In this document: positions 17,570 through 25,753 of the stretch, in pieces
How the letters are laid out: every line of letters starts with the position of its first letter
How positions within the stretch are numbered: the first letter of the stretch is position 1
NCBI GenBank assembly: GCA_019635535.1
Contig: JAHBZH010000001.1
Location: 875,001 to 939,000 of the forward strand
Direction of reading: 5' to 3'
Length of the DNA stretch: 64,000 nucleotides
From: Sphingomonas sp.
GTDB lineage: Bacteria; Pseudomonadota; Alphaproteobacteria; Sphingomonadales; Sphingomonadaceae
Notes under the pieces: model-generated
Told to the model about the DNA's origin: nothing
What the model saw: only the letters and a program-made list of their open reading frames with translations
Database searches by the model: none
Program-made: the position numbers and the translations under genes

Positions 17570-17594
17570 TGCTCTACCATTGAGCTATACCCGC
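17521..17594 (-). tRNA. tRNA-Gly(UCC)
   Basis: On the minus strand GCGGGTA pairs with TACCCGC, followed by discriminator T and an encoded CCA. The anticodon loop CTTCCAA carries TCC. D and T stems are normal; the anticodon stem CTAGC/GCTTG has a U-U mismatch at pair 28:42. A TTGACG on the minus strand (17640-17635) is about 41 bases upstream and could be the -35 element, but no good -10 was found. It overlaps the end of the convergent EamA ORF. Confidence 0.95.
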
Positions 17595-17749
17595 GAAACC
17601 ATGCGCGCGCCCAGTGCCATTACCGGGGTGGCGGCGTCAACATCGGTTCCGCGGATGCTCGCGCCGGCAGAGGGCGGTCCTCGAACTTTCTCAATGGACG
17701 CCAGCAGACATGGCGCCGGCGTCCCGATCGGAATCGAGAGCGGCCACGA

Positions 17750-19720
17750 TTAACCGGCGCCGAGATTCGCGGCCAAAAACTCCTCCAGCTCGCGCAGCAT
17801 CTGTATGCGCGTTTCCGCGTCTGACAACCAATGATCGTCGCCGCGCAGCTCCACGAAGCGGACATCCCTGCCGGCGGCGCGGAGACGATCGAGCATGCGT
17901 CGCGACTGCGCGATCGGCACCACGGTGTCGTCGCTGCCGTGCATCAGGAGGATCGGGATGCGGATGCGATCGGCCATGTGCACGGGGGAGACATCGCGAA
18001 TTCGGTCGCGATCTTCGGCGCGATCCCCGATCGACAGCCGCCACCAGTCCGACGTCATGCTTCTCTCCCCGGTCATCGCCTGACGCTGGCGCAGGAATTC
18101 GTTGAGATCGGCCACTCCCGCGACGCTGGCCGCGCATCGATACAGATCGGGCGTCAGGGTGGCGCCGGCGAGCGCCGCATAGCCGCCATAGGAAGCGCCG
18201 ACGATGCACACGCGCCGCGGATCGGCGATGCCGGCGCGGACAAGCGCGGCGAGGCCGTCTTCCACATCGTCTTGCATCAGGCCGCCCCATTGCCGCCGGC
18301 CGGCACGCTCCCAGCTCGCGCCATAGCCGGTCGATCCTCGGAAATTGGGTTGCAGCACGGCATAGCCCCGGGAGACCAGGAAGGCCGCCCACCAGTCGAA
18401 GCCCATCGTATCGCGGGCGTGCGGGCCGCCATGGACGAGCAGGACGAGGGGCAGGCCGCGCGCGCCGGCCCCGGGCAGCGTCAGATAGGCGGGAATCGCC
18501 GTGCCGTCGCGGGCGCGGTAGGTGATGGAATGGCGCACGCTGCCGCTCACGCCCGTAATGTCCGGGTAGAGCATGCCGATCCGCTCCAGCGTTTCGTCGG
18601 CGGGGGAGAAGACGTAATAGCCGCCGCCGTCGAGGCTGCGTTCGCCATAGACGAGGATGCGCCGTCGGTCCCTCGACCATGACTGGAGCATCACCGTGCC
18701 GCCGGCGAAGCGCGCCGCGATCGCGTCATGGGCCGCCTGCAACGCGGCATCGAAGAAGCGCTGCTTCGCGTCTTCCTCGGTCCAGTGGACGCCGACGACC
18801 CGGCGTGTCCATGGATCGACGATCGCGCCGCCGACATCGTGGTTTTCGGCCGCGAACAACAGACTGCGCTGGCCGTTGGTGCGATCGATGGCGAAGAGAC
18901 GGCGGAATTCGCCGGCCTCGTCCTCGTCCAGGACCGCGATCCGGCCGTCGGGCAGCAGGCCCAAAGCGGAGATTGGCGCCCCCGTTTCGGACACGTCCTG
19001 CATCAGCAGGCGCTGGCTGTCCCTGTCATAGACGAACAGACTCCATCGGTTCGACATTTCGTGGGAATCGAAGCGCGCCACGACCGTACCCCGCTCATCG
19101 AGCAGGAAGCCCAGCGTGTCCGCGTTCGCGCCGGGAACACGCATCGTCTGCGCCCGGCCGCTCGCCAGATTCACGCGGAACAGCGTGGCCTGGCTTCCTC
19201 GGGCCGTCGATGTCGCTCCAATCAGGCGGCCATGGCCCTGGTCGCCCTCGATGGGCGCGATCAGGAAGGCGCCTTGATCCTGCCATTGCTCCTGCTGGTT
19301 GGTGGTCAGCAGCTCGACCCGGCGCGTGGCAAGATCGAGCACGCCCGTCCGATAGTAATCGACGCGGCGGGGCGCGCCGCGGAACCGGACATATTCGGGC
19401 AGCACGCTTCCCGGGCGAAATGTCCGGCTGATCTCGAACGTCACGCGGCCGTCATCGGCCCAGCCGACGCTGCGCAGCCGGCTATGGTCGGGGACCGATG
19501 CCCGAAGGACGATCTGCCGCGCATCGAGATCGACGACATGGATGAAGGCGCCATCGGCGGCGGAAGTCGCCAGCGCGACCCGATTCCCGCTCGGAGAGAT
19601 GGCCGCATCAGCGATGGCGGGCAAGCGCCCGAAAATCTCGGCTTGGGAAACGGGTTGGGCAATCGCGGGGACGCTTGGCCAAAGCAAAACGAACCAAATC
19701 AGCCGCGCCCAGATCTTCAT
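17750..19720 (-). CDS. Exported S9-family serine peptidase (acylaminoacyl/dipeptidyl-peptidase type)
   Basis: 656 aa. A signal peptide (about 1-21, ending PAIAQP) indicates the periplasm. A degenerate beta-propeller (about 40-390) leads into the S9 catalytic domain, where GASYGGYAALAG holds the nucleophile, MHGSDDTVVP the acid and ELRGDDHWLS the histidine. A complete triad and the preceding HGGPHARDTMGFDWW oxyanion segment place it in the S9C/S9B group, which trims peptides from the N-terminus. It appears to be a single-gene unit, reading away from nhaA. Confidence 0.9.
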   Translation of the reverse strand: MKIWARLIWFVLLWPSVPAIAQPVSQAEIFGRLPAIADAAISPSGNRVALATSAADGAFIHVVDLDARQIVLRASVPDHSRLRSVGWADDGRVTFEISRTFRPGSVLPEYVRFRGAPRRVDYYRTGVLDLATRRVELLTTNQQEQWQDQGAFLIAPIEGDQGHGRLIGATSTARGSQATLFRVNLASGRAQTMRVPGANADTLGFLLDERGTVVARFDSHEMSNRWSLFVYDRDSQRLLMQDVSETGAPISALGLLPDGRIAVLDEDEAGEFRRLFAIDRTNGQRSLLFAAENHDVGGAIVDPWTRRVVGVHWTEEDAKQRFFDAALQAAHDAIAARFAGGTVMLQSWSRDRRRILVYGERSLDGGGYYVFSPADETLERIGMLYPDITGVSGSVRHSITYRARDGTAIPAYLTLPGAGARGLPLVLLVHGGPHARDTMGFDWWAAFLVSRGYAVLQPNFRGSTGYGASWERAGRRQWGGLMQDDVEDGLAALVRAGIADPRRVCIVGASYGGYAALAGATLTPDLYRCAASVAGVADLNEFLRQRQAMTGERSMTSDWWRLSIGDRAEDRDRIRDVSPVHMADRIRIPILLMHGSDDTVVPIAQSRRMLDRLRAAGRDVRFVELRGDDHWLSDAETRIQMLRELEEFLAANLGAG

Positions 19721-19975
19721 CTACTGTTCCCCCTGTCGGAAGGCGCATTAGCTTGGGAATATGAGGCACATCAAGAAGCGCCGTTATTCGGTTTCAATGA
19801 AGATACGCTCTGGTTCCCGGCATAACGGCCGGTCCCAGCCTGCCCTTCGCGCGGCGCGGCTTGATGGCTGGCCGGCAAGGTCTTAAATCTCGCCGCACGG
19901 CGTGTGCTGCGTGCGCCCGGGCCATCGGTCCGAATACGGAGAACGGTTCGCAATCGTTTTTCGGAGTTTCGCGCC
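19721..19975. other. Divergent intergenic region and nhaA leader
   Basis: 255 bases between the S9 peptidase start and nhaA, with no supportable gene. The part nearest nhaA contains short self-complementary pieces (for example GAAC/GTTC around 19940) and a GGAG ribosome-binding site before the ATG. Some bacterial nhaA genes are preceded by lithium-responsive riboswitches (nhaA-I and nhaA-II motifs); membership could not be judged by eye. Confidence 0.4.
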
Positions 19976-21268
19976 ATGTCTGTCCCATCATCCGCAAAAC
20001 CCGCCGACAGAGCCCGGGCACCTTCCGCGCTCCGCCATTTCCTCGACAGCGAGGCGGCGGGCGGCATCCTGCTGATGGTCGCCGCGGCGCTGGCGCTGAT
20101 CGTCGCCAACGGCCCACTTGGCGCGGCCTATCAGCATATCCTCCATGTCGAGACCGGGCCGGTGCTCACGCCGAAGCTCGGGCCGATGACCGTGCATCTG
20201 TGGATCAACGATGGGCTGATGGCGATCTTCTTTCTGCTCGTCGGGCTGGAGATCAAGCGCGAGTTCGTCGACGGGCGGCTCGCCAGCTGGAGCCAGCGGC
20301 GCCTGCCGATGGTGGCCGCCGCCGCCGGCATGGCGGTGCCGGCGATCGTCTATCTCCTCATCGCGACGCGCGCGCCTGGCCTCGCCAATGGCTGGGCGAT
20401 CCCGGCGGCGACCGACATCGCCTTCGCGATCGGCGTGCTCGCCTTGCTCGGCAGCCGCGCGCCGACGTCGCTGAAGCTGTTCCTCACCACCGTCGCGATC
20501 GTCGACGATCTGGGCGCGGTGGCGATCATCGCGCTGGCCTATACCGACAGCCTCGACACGCTCGCGCTCGGCGTCGCGGCGGGCCTGTGGTTCGCCATGT
20601 ATGCGCTGGGCAAGAGCGGTGTCAGGCGGCTCTGGCCGTTCCTGCTGCTCGCCGTCGGCCTGTGGTATGCGGTGCTGCTCTCCGGCGTCCATGCGACGGT
20701 CGCCGGCGTGCTCGCCGCCGCAGCCATTCCGATCGTGAAGACGCCGGGCTCGCCGGACGCGCCCCATTCGCCGCTGCACCGGCTGGAGCACGCGCTGGCG
20801 CCCTGGGTCGCCTTCGGCATCGTGCCCTTGTTCGGTTTCGCCAATGCGGGCGTTTCGCTCGCCGGCATCGGGCTCGGCGATCTGCTCGCGCCGCTGCCGC
20901 TCGGCATCGCCGCCGGCCTGTTCCTCGGCAAGCAGATCGGCATTTTCGGCGCGGTCTGGCTGGCGGTGCGCTTCGGCCTTGCCGCCCGGCTGCGCGGGGC
21001 GACCTGGGTGCAAATCTACGGTGTGTCGCTGATCTGCGGCATCGGCTTCACGATGAGCCTGTTCATCGGCGGTCTCGCCTTTCCGGGCCGGCCGGAGCTG
21101 GCCGAGGAGGCGAAGATCGGCATCCTGCTCGGCTCGCTGGTCTCGGCGGTGGCGGGCTATCTGGTGCTGCGCTTCGCCAGCCCGCATCCCCGTCAGGACG
21201 AAGCGGCAGCGGGCATCCGCGCGGAGATCGCGGAAGATGGCGATGCCGCGACGCTGGAAGCGCGCTGA
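19976..21268 (+). CDS. nhaA: Na+/H+ antiporter NhaA
   Basis: 430 aa inner-membrane protein with about 12 helices. It expels Na+ or Li+ in exchange for protons. Diagnostic segments are LLVGLEIKREF, ATDIAFAIGVLALLG and TVAIVDDLGAVAIIALAYT, the last containing the paired aspartates that bind the cation and protons. The C-terminal half has CGIGFTMSLFIGGLAF. The ATG at 19976 is preceded by GGAG; an upstream in-frame start adds 24 implausible residues. It is convergent with tRNA-Tyr, nine bases away. Confidence 0.96.
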   Translation: MSVPSSAKPADRARAPSALRHFLDSEAAGGILLMVAAALALIVANGPLGAAYQHILHVETGPVLTPKLGPMTVHLWINDGLMAIFFLLVGLEIKREFVDGRLASWSQRRLPMVAAAAGMAVPAIVYLLIATRAPGLANGWAIPAATDIAFAIGVLALLGSRAPTSLKLFLTTVAIVDDLGAVAIIALAYTDSLDTLALGVAAGLWFAMYALGKSGVRRLWPFLLLAVGLWYAVLLSGVHATVAGVLAAAAIPIVKTPGSPDAPHSPLHRLEHALAPWVAFGIVPLFGFANAGVSLAGIGLGDLLAPLPLGIAAGLFLGKQIGIFGAVWLAVRFGLAARLRGATWVQIYGVSLICGIGFTMSLFIGGLAFPGRPELAEEAKIGILLGSLVSAVAGYLVLRFASPHPRQDEAAAGIRAEIAEDGDAATLEAR

Positions 21269-21276
21269 TCGCGCTC

Positions 21277-21363
21277 TGGTGGACAGGGCTGGATTCGAAC
21301 CAGCGTAGGGGCAACCCCGGCAGATTTACAGTCTGCTGCCTTTAACCACTCGGCCACCTGTCC
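21277..21363 (-). tRNA. tRNA-Tyr(GUA)
   Basis: On the minus strand GGACAGG pairs with CCTGTCC, with discriminator A and encoded CCA. The anticodon loop contains GTA within CTGTAAA, and a long variable arm (class II, as expected for bacterial tRNA-Tyr) is present. T loop TTCGAAT is standard. Confidence 0.96.
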
Positions 21364-21386
21364 GTGCTGAGCGTTCCGACAAGGAA

Positions 21387-21415
21387 GGCGGCTCCCTTGG
21401 CGAAAGGGAGCGCCG
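21387..21415 (-). terminator. Hairpin after the 7-TM protein gene, possible terminator
   Basis: GCTCCCTT and AAGGGAGC form the core of a stem extended by GGC/GCC with a one-base bulge. Read leftward it is followed by a C/T-rich stretch. It sits between the membrane-protein stop and tRNA-Tyr, so it may separate the two transcripts or form part of the tRNA leader. Confidence 0.4.
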
Positions 21416-21434
21416 CTGTCAACGCATCCGGCCG

Positions 21435-22169
21435 TCACCGGAGGCCGGTCATCATGTCGGTGAAGGCGAACCAGGCGGGCGTCGTGGACAGCGGGAGACG
21501 CAGGAACTGGACCAGCACCGTCGCCGCCCCGCCCCAGATCCAGACCCGGTGGACGCGCCCACGGTTCGCCCAGTCATAGGCGATGCCGGCCAGGATGAAG
21601 AGGTCCGTCGCCAGGAAGAAGCCGGGCGGGCCGAGCGGACCGATGCCGGGCACGCGCGCGAAGGCGGCGCCGAGCAGCGAGATCGAGGCGAGCAGCATCA
21701 GCCTTTTGTGCGTCTCCGCCGCGTTGCGCCAACAGACGCCGAGGCCGACGAAAAGCCCGAACATGACCGCGTCGAAAAAAGGCAAAGCGAAGAACATCCG
21801 CGCGTCGGGAAGGCCGATCGGCGGGCCGCCGCGCTTCACCGATTCGATGGCCGCGACGATGGCGAGCGGCACCATCAGCGCGGCGAGCGCGGCGCCGGCA
21901 TAGCCGAGACGGCGATGCAGCGTCCTGCGGCCGCCGGCGATCAGCATCGGCTGCCCGGCCGCCAGCAGGAACCAGGCGGTGAAGACGAGGCCGTGGACAT
22001 GCAGCGTCGTCGTGAGCGGCGGCATGCCGGGCGGCGGCGTCATCCAGTGCGAGAGATAGTAGCTGCGCGAGAAGCCGATGAAGACGACGGCGAGCGCCAG
22101 CAGGCCCATCGATGTGTAGAATAGGCGGTCGTTGCGCCATCGCACGGCGGGTTGAGCGGCACTTGCCAT
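21435..22169 (-). CDS. Conserved multi-pass membrane protein, unknown function
   Basis: 244 aa with about seven hydrophobic segments (first at about 18-38, last at about 205-225). Conserved-looking histidines fall at or near helix ends (YYLSHWM, LHVHGLVFTAW, RRTLHRRLGYAGA, ETHKRLMLL), which resembles families that coordinate haem or metal in the membrane, but no family could be named. It is divergent from rlmB, with 100 bases between. Function is not inferred. Confidence 0.75.
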   Translation of the reverse strand: MASAAQPAVRWRNDRLFYTSMGLLALAVVFIGFSRSYYLSHWMTPPPGMPPLTTTLHVHGLVFTAWFLLAAGQPMLIAGGRRTLHRRLGYAGAALAALMVPLAIVAAIESVKRGGPPIGLPDARMFFALPFFDAVMFGLFVGLGVCWRNAAETHKRLMLLASISLLGAAFARVPGIGPLGPPGFFLATDLFILAGIAYDWANRGRVHRVWIWGGAATVLVQFLRLPLSTTPAWFAFTDMMTGLR

Positions 22170-22269
22170 GATCCGAGCCCCCTCAGATGCCCGGGATGAC
22201 TATCATGGTGGCCAAGCCGCGGCAACGCGGCCGCTTGCCATCGCCGGCGGAGCGCGCCAAGGCGGCGCG

Positions 22270-23007
22270 ATGCGACGCAAGGCCCGCCAGGCGACGAAGC
22301 CCGAGAACCGCCCCCGTTTCTGGGGCCGCCACGCCGTGGGCGCGGCGCTTGCCAATCCCGAACGCGCGATCGTCCGCATCTGGGCGACGCGCGAGGCGGC
22401 GGGACAGCTCGATATCGATGCCGGTATCCCGGTCACCTTCGCCGACGTCGCCGATCTCGGCCGGCTGGTGCCGCACGACGCGCCGCACCAGGGCGTGGTC
22501 GCGGAGGTCGAGCGGCTGGAGGATATCCTCCTCGCCGACCTGCTCGACCGAGCCGAGGACGGCCGGCCGCTGCTGGTGCTCGATCAGGTCACCGACCCGC
22601 ACAATGTCGGTGCGATCCTGCGCTCGGCCGCCGCGTTCGACGCGCTCGGCATCGTCACGCAGGACCGGCACGCGCCGGGCGAATCGGGCGCGCTGGCCAA
22701 GGCGGCGAGCGGGGCGCTGGAGACGGTGCCCTGGGCGCGCGTGGTCAATCTCTCCCGCGCGCTCGACGACATGGCGGCGGCGGGCTTCTGGCGGATCGGT
22801 CTCGCCGGCGCGGCGGAGGCGGGCCTCGCCGAGGCGCTGGGCCCGGCGCGGGTCGCCTTGGTGCTGGGCGCGGAGGGCGAGGGGCTGCGCCACAATGTCG
22901 CGGCCCATTGCGATTCGCTGGCCCGGCTGCCGATCAGCGACAGAGTGGAGAGCCTCAACGTCTCCAACGCCGCGGCGATCGCTCTCTACGCGGCGAGCAT
23001 CGCCTGA
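22270..23007 (+). CDS. rlmB: TrmH-family 23S rRNA (guanosine-2'-O)-methyltransferase
   Basis: 245 aa. The N-terminal substrate-binding domain (about 1-85) starts RFWGRHAVGAALANPERAI. The SpoU catalytic domain contains motif 1 DPHNVGAILRSAAAF, motif 2 LVLGAEGEGL and motif 3 ESLNVSNAAAIALY, which form the knotted AdoMet site. RlmB methylates the ribose of G2251 in E. coli numbering. The ATG at 22270 is preferred over an in-frame start 34 codons earlier, which adds a low-complexity stretch. It is convergent with the ferredoxin gene, 3 bases away. Confidence 0.9.
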   Translation: MRRKARQATKPENRPRFWGRHAVGAALANPERAIVRIWATREAAGQLDIDAGIPVTFADVADLGRLVPHDAPHQGVVAEVERLEDILLADLLDRAEDGRPLLVLDQVTDPHNVGAILRSAAAFDALGIVTQDRHAPGESGALAKAASGALETVPWARVVNLSRALDDMAAAGFWRIGLAGAAEAGLAEALGPARVALVLGAEGEGLRHNVAAHCDSLARLPISDRVESLNVSNAAAIALYAASIA

Positions 23008-23010
23008 AGC

Positions 23011-23328
23011 TCAGTCCTCCGGCGCGATCGTGACGCGCAGGCCGTCCAGTTCGGCGGTGAACAGGATCTGGCAGGAGAGGCGGCTGGCTTCGGTCCTGTG
23101 ATCGGACGTGTCGAGCAGGTCGTCCTCGTCCGCCTTGGGCGCGCCGACCGCAGCTATCCACTCGCCATCGACATGGACGTGGCAGGTGGCGCAGGAGCAG
23201 CAGCCCCCGCACAAGGCGAGCAGCTCGTCCACGCCGGCGTCGCGGATATTCTCCATCACGCTCCAGCCGGCCTTGCCTTCGACGGTGCGTTCGGTGCCGT
23301 CGCGCGCGACGATGGTGAGCTGGGGCAT
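23011..23328 (-). CDS. Adrenodoxin-type [2Fe-2S] ferredoxin
   Basis: 105 aa. Cysteines 40, 46, 49 and 86 match the C-x5-C-x2-C...C cluster-binding pattern of vertebrate/bacterial-type [2Fe-2S] ferredoxins; further Cys43 and Cys44 lie inside the loop. It carries electrons for cytochromes P450, Fe-S assembly or ring hydroxylases. It stands alone, without a reductase or isc operon, so the partner is unknown. It is divergent from alkA with 80 bases between. Confidence 0.92.
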   Translation of the reverse strand: MPQLTIVARDGTERTVEGKAGWSVMENIRDAGVDELLALCGGCCSCATCHVHVDGEWIAAVGAPKADEDDLLDTSDHRTEASRLSCQILFTAELDGLRVTIAPED

Positions 23329-23408
23329 CGGGATATCCTGATCGCAAGAAAGAAGAGGCGGTCGCGCGGTCCTATGCTAGGCGCATGGCCGAAGATCAAG
23401 GAGCGACG

Positions 23409-24026
23409 ATGGGACTGACGGCGGAGCAATTGCGGGCGTCGCTCGACGCGCTGGGCGGGATCGAGCCGGCCTTCGCGGCGGCGCGGGCCCGGATCGGCGA
23501 TCCCGAGCCGCGCATTCGTGAGCGGGGCTACGAGACGCTGCTGCGCGCGATCGTCGGCCAGCAGGTCAGCATCAAGGCAGCGGCCTCGATTCTCGCCAAG
23601 GTCGAGGCGGCGACCGGCGGCATCGCCGATCCGGCCCGGGTCGCCGCCACGTCCGACGCCGACCTGCGCGCCGCCGGCCTGTCGGGCCAGAAGGTCCTCT
23701 ATGTGAAGAGCCTGGCGGAAGAGGTGCTCGCCGGCCGGCTCGATCTCGCCGCCTTGCCGGCGGACGACGAGGCGGCGATCGCGGCCCTGACCCAGGTAAA
23801 GGGGATCGGCCGGTGGAGCGCCGAGGTCTATCTGCTGTTCGCGGAAGGGCGGCCGGACATCTGGCCGGCGGGCGACCTGGCGGTGCGACAGGAAGTGGGG
23901 CGCATCCTCGGCCTCGCCGATCACCCGACGGAGAAACAGGTGCGCGAGCTGGCCGAAGCCTGGCGCCCCCATCGCGGCGCGGCGGCGATCTTCGCCTGGC
24001 ATCACCGCCATATCGTGGCGCTCTGA
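23409..24026 (+). CDS. alkA: DNA-3-methyladenine glycosylase II
   Basis: 205 aa. It excises alkylated bases from DNA in base excision repair. The HhH-GPD core contains YETLLRAIVGQQVSIKAA, the hairpin LTQVKGIGRWSAEVYLLF and catalytic Asp156 in PAGDLAVRQEVGRI. The ATG at 23409 has a strong AAGGAG seven bases upstream, so it is preferred over one eight codons earlier. It lacks the N-terminal DNA-distorting domain of E. coli AlkA, as is common for the short form. Confidence 0.92.
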   Translation: MGLTAEQLRASLDALGGIEPAFAAARARIGDPEPRIRERGYETLLRAIVGQQVSIKAAASILAKVEAATGGIADPARVAATSDADLRAAGLSGQKVLYVKSLAEEVLAGRLDLAALPADDEAAIAALTQVKGIGRWSAEVYLLFAEGRPDIWPAGDLAVRQEVGRILGLADHPTEKQVRELAEAWRPHRGAAAIFAWHHRHIVAL

Positions 24027-24057
24027 AGGGGCGCGAGTATCGAGCGCGATACGGTCC

Positions 24058-24079
24058 GGGCCGGATCGGCCCTCTCTCT
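24058..24079 (+). terminator. Possible terminator after alkA
   Basis: GGGCCG (24058-24063) and CGGCCC (24067-24072) form a short stem with a 3-base loop, followed by TCTCTCTGTT. It lies 31 bases beyond the alkA stop and just before repeat copy B. Confidence 0.5.
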
Positions 24080-24225
24080 GTTAAGTTTACCAAGTTGTCG
24101 GGGTCGGGGGTGTTTTTGCGGGTGCTTCCAAGACGATCGGACTGCGCATTTCAAAGAGCCGGCGAATCGGAGCCTGACCCCCGATTCGGGCACGAGCCTG
24201 ACAGGGCATTTCCTACATTGGAAGC
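24080..24225 (-). repeat. Dispersed intergenic repeat, copy B (inverted orientation)
   Basis: Read on the minus strand from 24225 it gives CTTCCAATGTAGGAAATG, CTGTCAGG, CCCGAATCGGG, GCCGGCTCTTTGAA and later AAACACCCC and ACAACTT. It is nearly identical to copy C (58450-58658) over the first 75 bases. It lies in a lower-GC stretch after alkA and immediately upstream of the hypothetical gene at 24273. Confidence 0.72.
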
Positions 24226-24272
24226 GGATGGCGGGAGGTCCGCTTTCGACCTGTTGCGGTCATTCGCGTTCA

Positions 24273-24629
24273 ATGACAATTCTCTCCCTCATGCAGATAA
24301 TCATCAGACGCCGCCCGATCGGCGAGGCACCGGAATGGGTTCGAAACGCTTGGATAGGTTTGACCCTTCCAACGATCTCGAAGAGCGAGGGTAGCTGGGC
24401 CAGCTATGGTGTTCTCAGTGGTCCCCACGACATGTTCGGACAGCTTTGGGCACTCTTCAGAGGCAAGTCGCCCCGAATCCGGGGTCATATAGTTGCCGCA
24501 AAAGCAGCGGTTGACCTGTTGGCCGAGACCAGGCCCGATGCGGCTGAGTGGTGGCGTCAGAATACGCCAAAGCTGGTCAGCGGGCGCCATCAGTTTCTTT
24601 TCGATGCCGATTGCTGCGAGCCAATATAG
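24273..24629 (+). CDS. Hypothetical protein in a lower-GC islet
   Basis: 118 aa if started at 24273; in-frame ATGs at 24228 and 24291 are alternatives, none with a strong ribosome-binding site. No signal peptide, membrane helix or motif I recognise. The body (IGEAPEWVRNAWIGLTLP ... AAKAAVDLLAETRPDAAEWWRQNTP) looks like a compact globular protein. Its base composition is visibly lower in GC than its neighbours, and repeat copy B sits directly upstream. These two facts suggest it was acquired or moved as a unit, but that is inference. No function is proposed. Confidence 0.55.
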   Translation: MTILSLMQIIIRRRPIGEAPEWVRNAWIGLTLPTISKSEGSWASYGVLSGPHDMFGQLWALFRGKSPRIRGHIVAAKAAVDLLAETRPDAAEWWRQNTPKLVSGRHQFLFDADCCEPI

Positions 24630-24677
24630 TTCGCGACCCTCTCCCTCAAGGGAAGCGGGCGCCAGCTTTGTTATGAA

Positions 24678-25013
24678 CTATTCCGCCGCCTGGCTCAGAT
24701 AGCCTTCCTGGGCGCTCTGGCGGAGCAGCGGGAAGACGTCGGCATAGCCGTAATCGACCACCGCGCGTAGCCGGTAGGAGATAGCGGCCGGGCGGCGCGG
24801 GGCCGGTGTCGCGATCGGCGGGACGAGGCGCGGTCGGCCCTGCGGGCGGCGCACGACCATGTCCTTGAACCATTCGCCGACATAGGTGCCGTCGAAGCGG
24901 TGCACCCGCGAGCCGACGATCCGCGCCAGCGGCAGTCCTTCCAGATCGTAGATGTTCATTTCGAAAACGAAGCCGACGGGCTCGCCGTCGGTGCTGTAGA
25001 CGTACATCGCCAT
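24678..25013 (-). CDS. Hypothetical protein with repeated beta-strand motif
   Basis: 111 aa, cytosolic. The first 60 residues repeat a strand-turn-Gly pattern (YVYSTDGEPVGFVFE, IYDLEGLPLARIVG, VHRFDGTYVGEWF), reminiscent of the so-called 4-fold beta flower proteins; the assignment is by appearance only. A Pro/Arg-rich linker and a C-terminal acidic piece ending YLSQAAE follow. The start is ambiguous between codons 1 and 3. Nothing in the neighbourhood points to a role. Confidence 0.65.
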   Translation of the reverse strand: MAMYVYSTDGEPVGFVFEMNIYDLEGLPLARIVGSRVHRFDGTYVGEWFKDMVVRRPQGRPRLVPPIATPAPRRPAAISYRLRAVVDYGYADVFPLLRQSAQEGYLSQAAE

Positions 25014-25208
25014 GGAGTGAATGTGCCCCGATCCCGAACGGGCCGGAATCGCGGCCCGTCACGGGTGAACCTGCGCAGCTTTCGCCCCGTCGCGCGAGGG
25101 CGGCTGCGGCGGGTTGTTTTCCGGCGTCGGCGAGTGGATGATCGGACGTGAAGAACCCCGTAATAACCGTATAAGCCATTGGAATAGTGGTAAGTTGGAG
25201 AACCTGGG

Positions 25209-25703
25209 ATGCCGCCGAGAATCGCTCTTCCCATCGCAATCGCGCTGGCCGCGGCCGCCGCGCCGCTGGCCGCGCAGAACAGCACGCAGCCCCAGGCCGC
25301 GCCGCCGCCGGCGACGGGCGCGCCGCCGCCCGCCGCGACACCCGTCCAGCCCCCGGCCGGTACCCAGCCCGCGCCGACGATCGTGACCATCCCGCCCGAT
25401 CAGGCGCCCCCCGCACCCGAGCCGGTCGAGGCCGCGCCGCCGCCCGCGCCGGAGCCGGCACCGATGACGATCTCGCCGGACGCAGCCTATCCGAACGGCT
25501 TCGCCGATCCCGACGATCCGTTCGGCAACGATCTCTCGCTCGCCGATCATGGCGAGAGCGGCGGGTTCGATTGGGGATTGCTGGGGCTGCTCGGCCTGTT
25601 GGGGCTCATCCCGCTTTTGCGCAAAGGCGGCCGGACCACCCGCACGGTCTATGTCGACCGCGACGATCCGAAGCGAGTGATCCGGGAAGAGGTGGAGGAC
25701 TGA
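25209..25703 (+). CDS. Exported Pro/Ala-rich protein with C-terminal WGxxGxxG membrane tail
   Basis: 164 aa. A signal peptide (about 1-22) is followed by a low-complexity Pro/Ala region (about 25-85), a short acidic patch (DPDDPFGNDLS), then DWGLLGLLGLLGLIPLLRKGGR near residue 120 and a polar tail VYVDRDDPKRVIREEVED. The Trp-Gly motif, hydrophobic stretch and basic stop resemble the WGxxGxxE/short C-terminal anchoring tails seen in sphingomonads. It would therefore be an anchored periplasmic or surface protein. Function is unknown. A hairpin follows within 10 bases of the stop. Confidence 0.72.
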   Translation: MPPRIALPIAIALAAAAAPLAAQNSTQPQAAPPPATGAPPPAATPVQPPAGTQPAPTIVTIPPDQAPPAPEPVEAAPPPAPEPAPMTISPDAAYPNGFADPDDPFGNDLSLADHGESGGFDWGLLGLLGLLGLIPLLRKGGRTTRTVYVDRDDPKRVIREEVED

Positions 25704-25711
25704 GGCCTTCT

Positions 25712-25734
25712 CCCTCTCCCCGGCGGGGAGAGGG
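25712..25734 (+). terminator. Strong hairpin between convergent genes, possible terminator
   Basis: CCCTCTCCCC and GGGGAGAGGG form a perfect 10-bp stem with a 3-base loop. There is no T tract on the plus strand. The same C/G-rich hairpin style recurs at 26472-26494, 49139-49159 and 49306-49328, so it may be a repeat element rather than a dedicated terminator. Confidence 0.45.
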
Positions 25735-25753
25735 GGTGAAGCAAGGTCGCGCC

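Noticed and set aside
24081..24098. Possible CtrA site (TTAA-type half sites) near TTAAGTTTACC
   Set aside because: Only one half site with wrong spacing; the sequence is better explained as part of the dispersed repeat.
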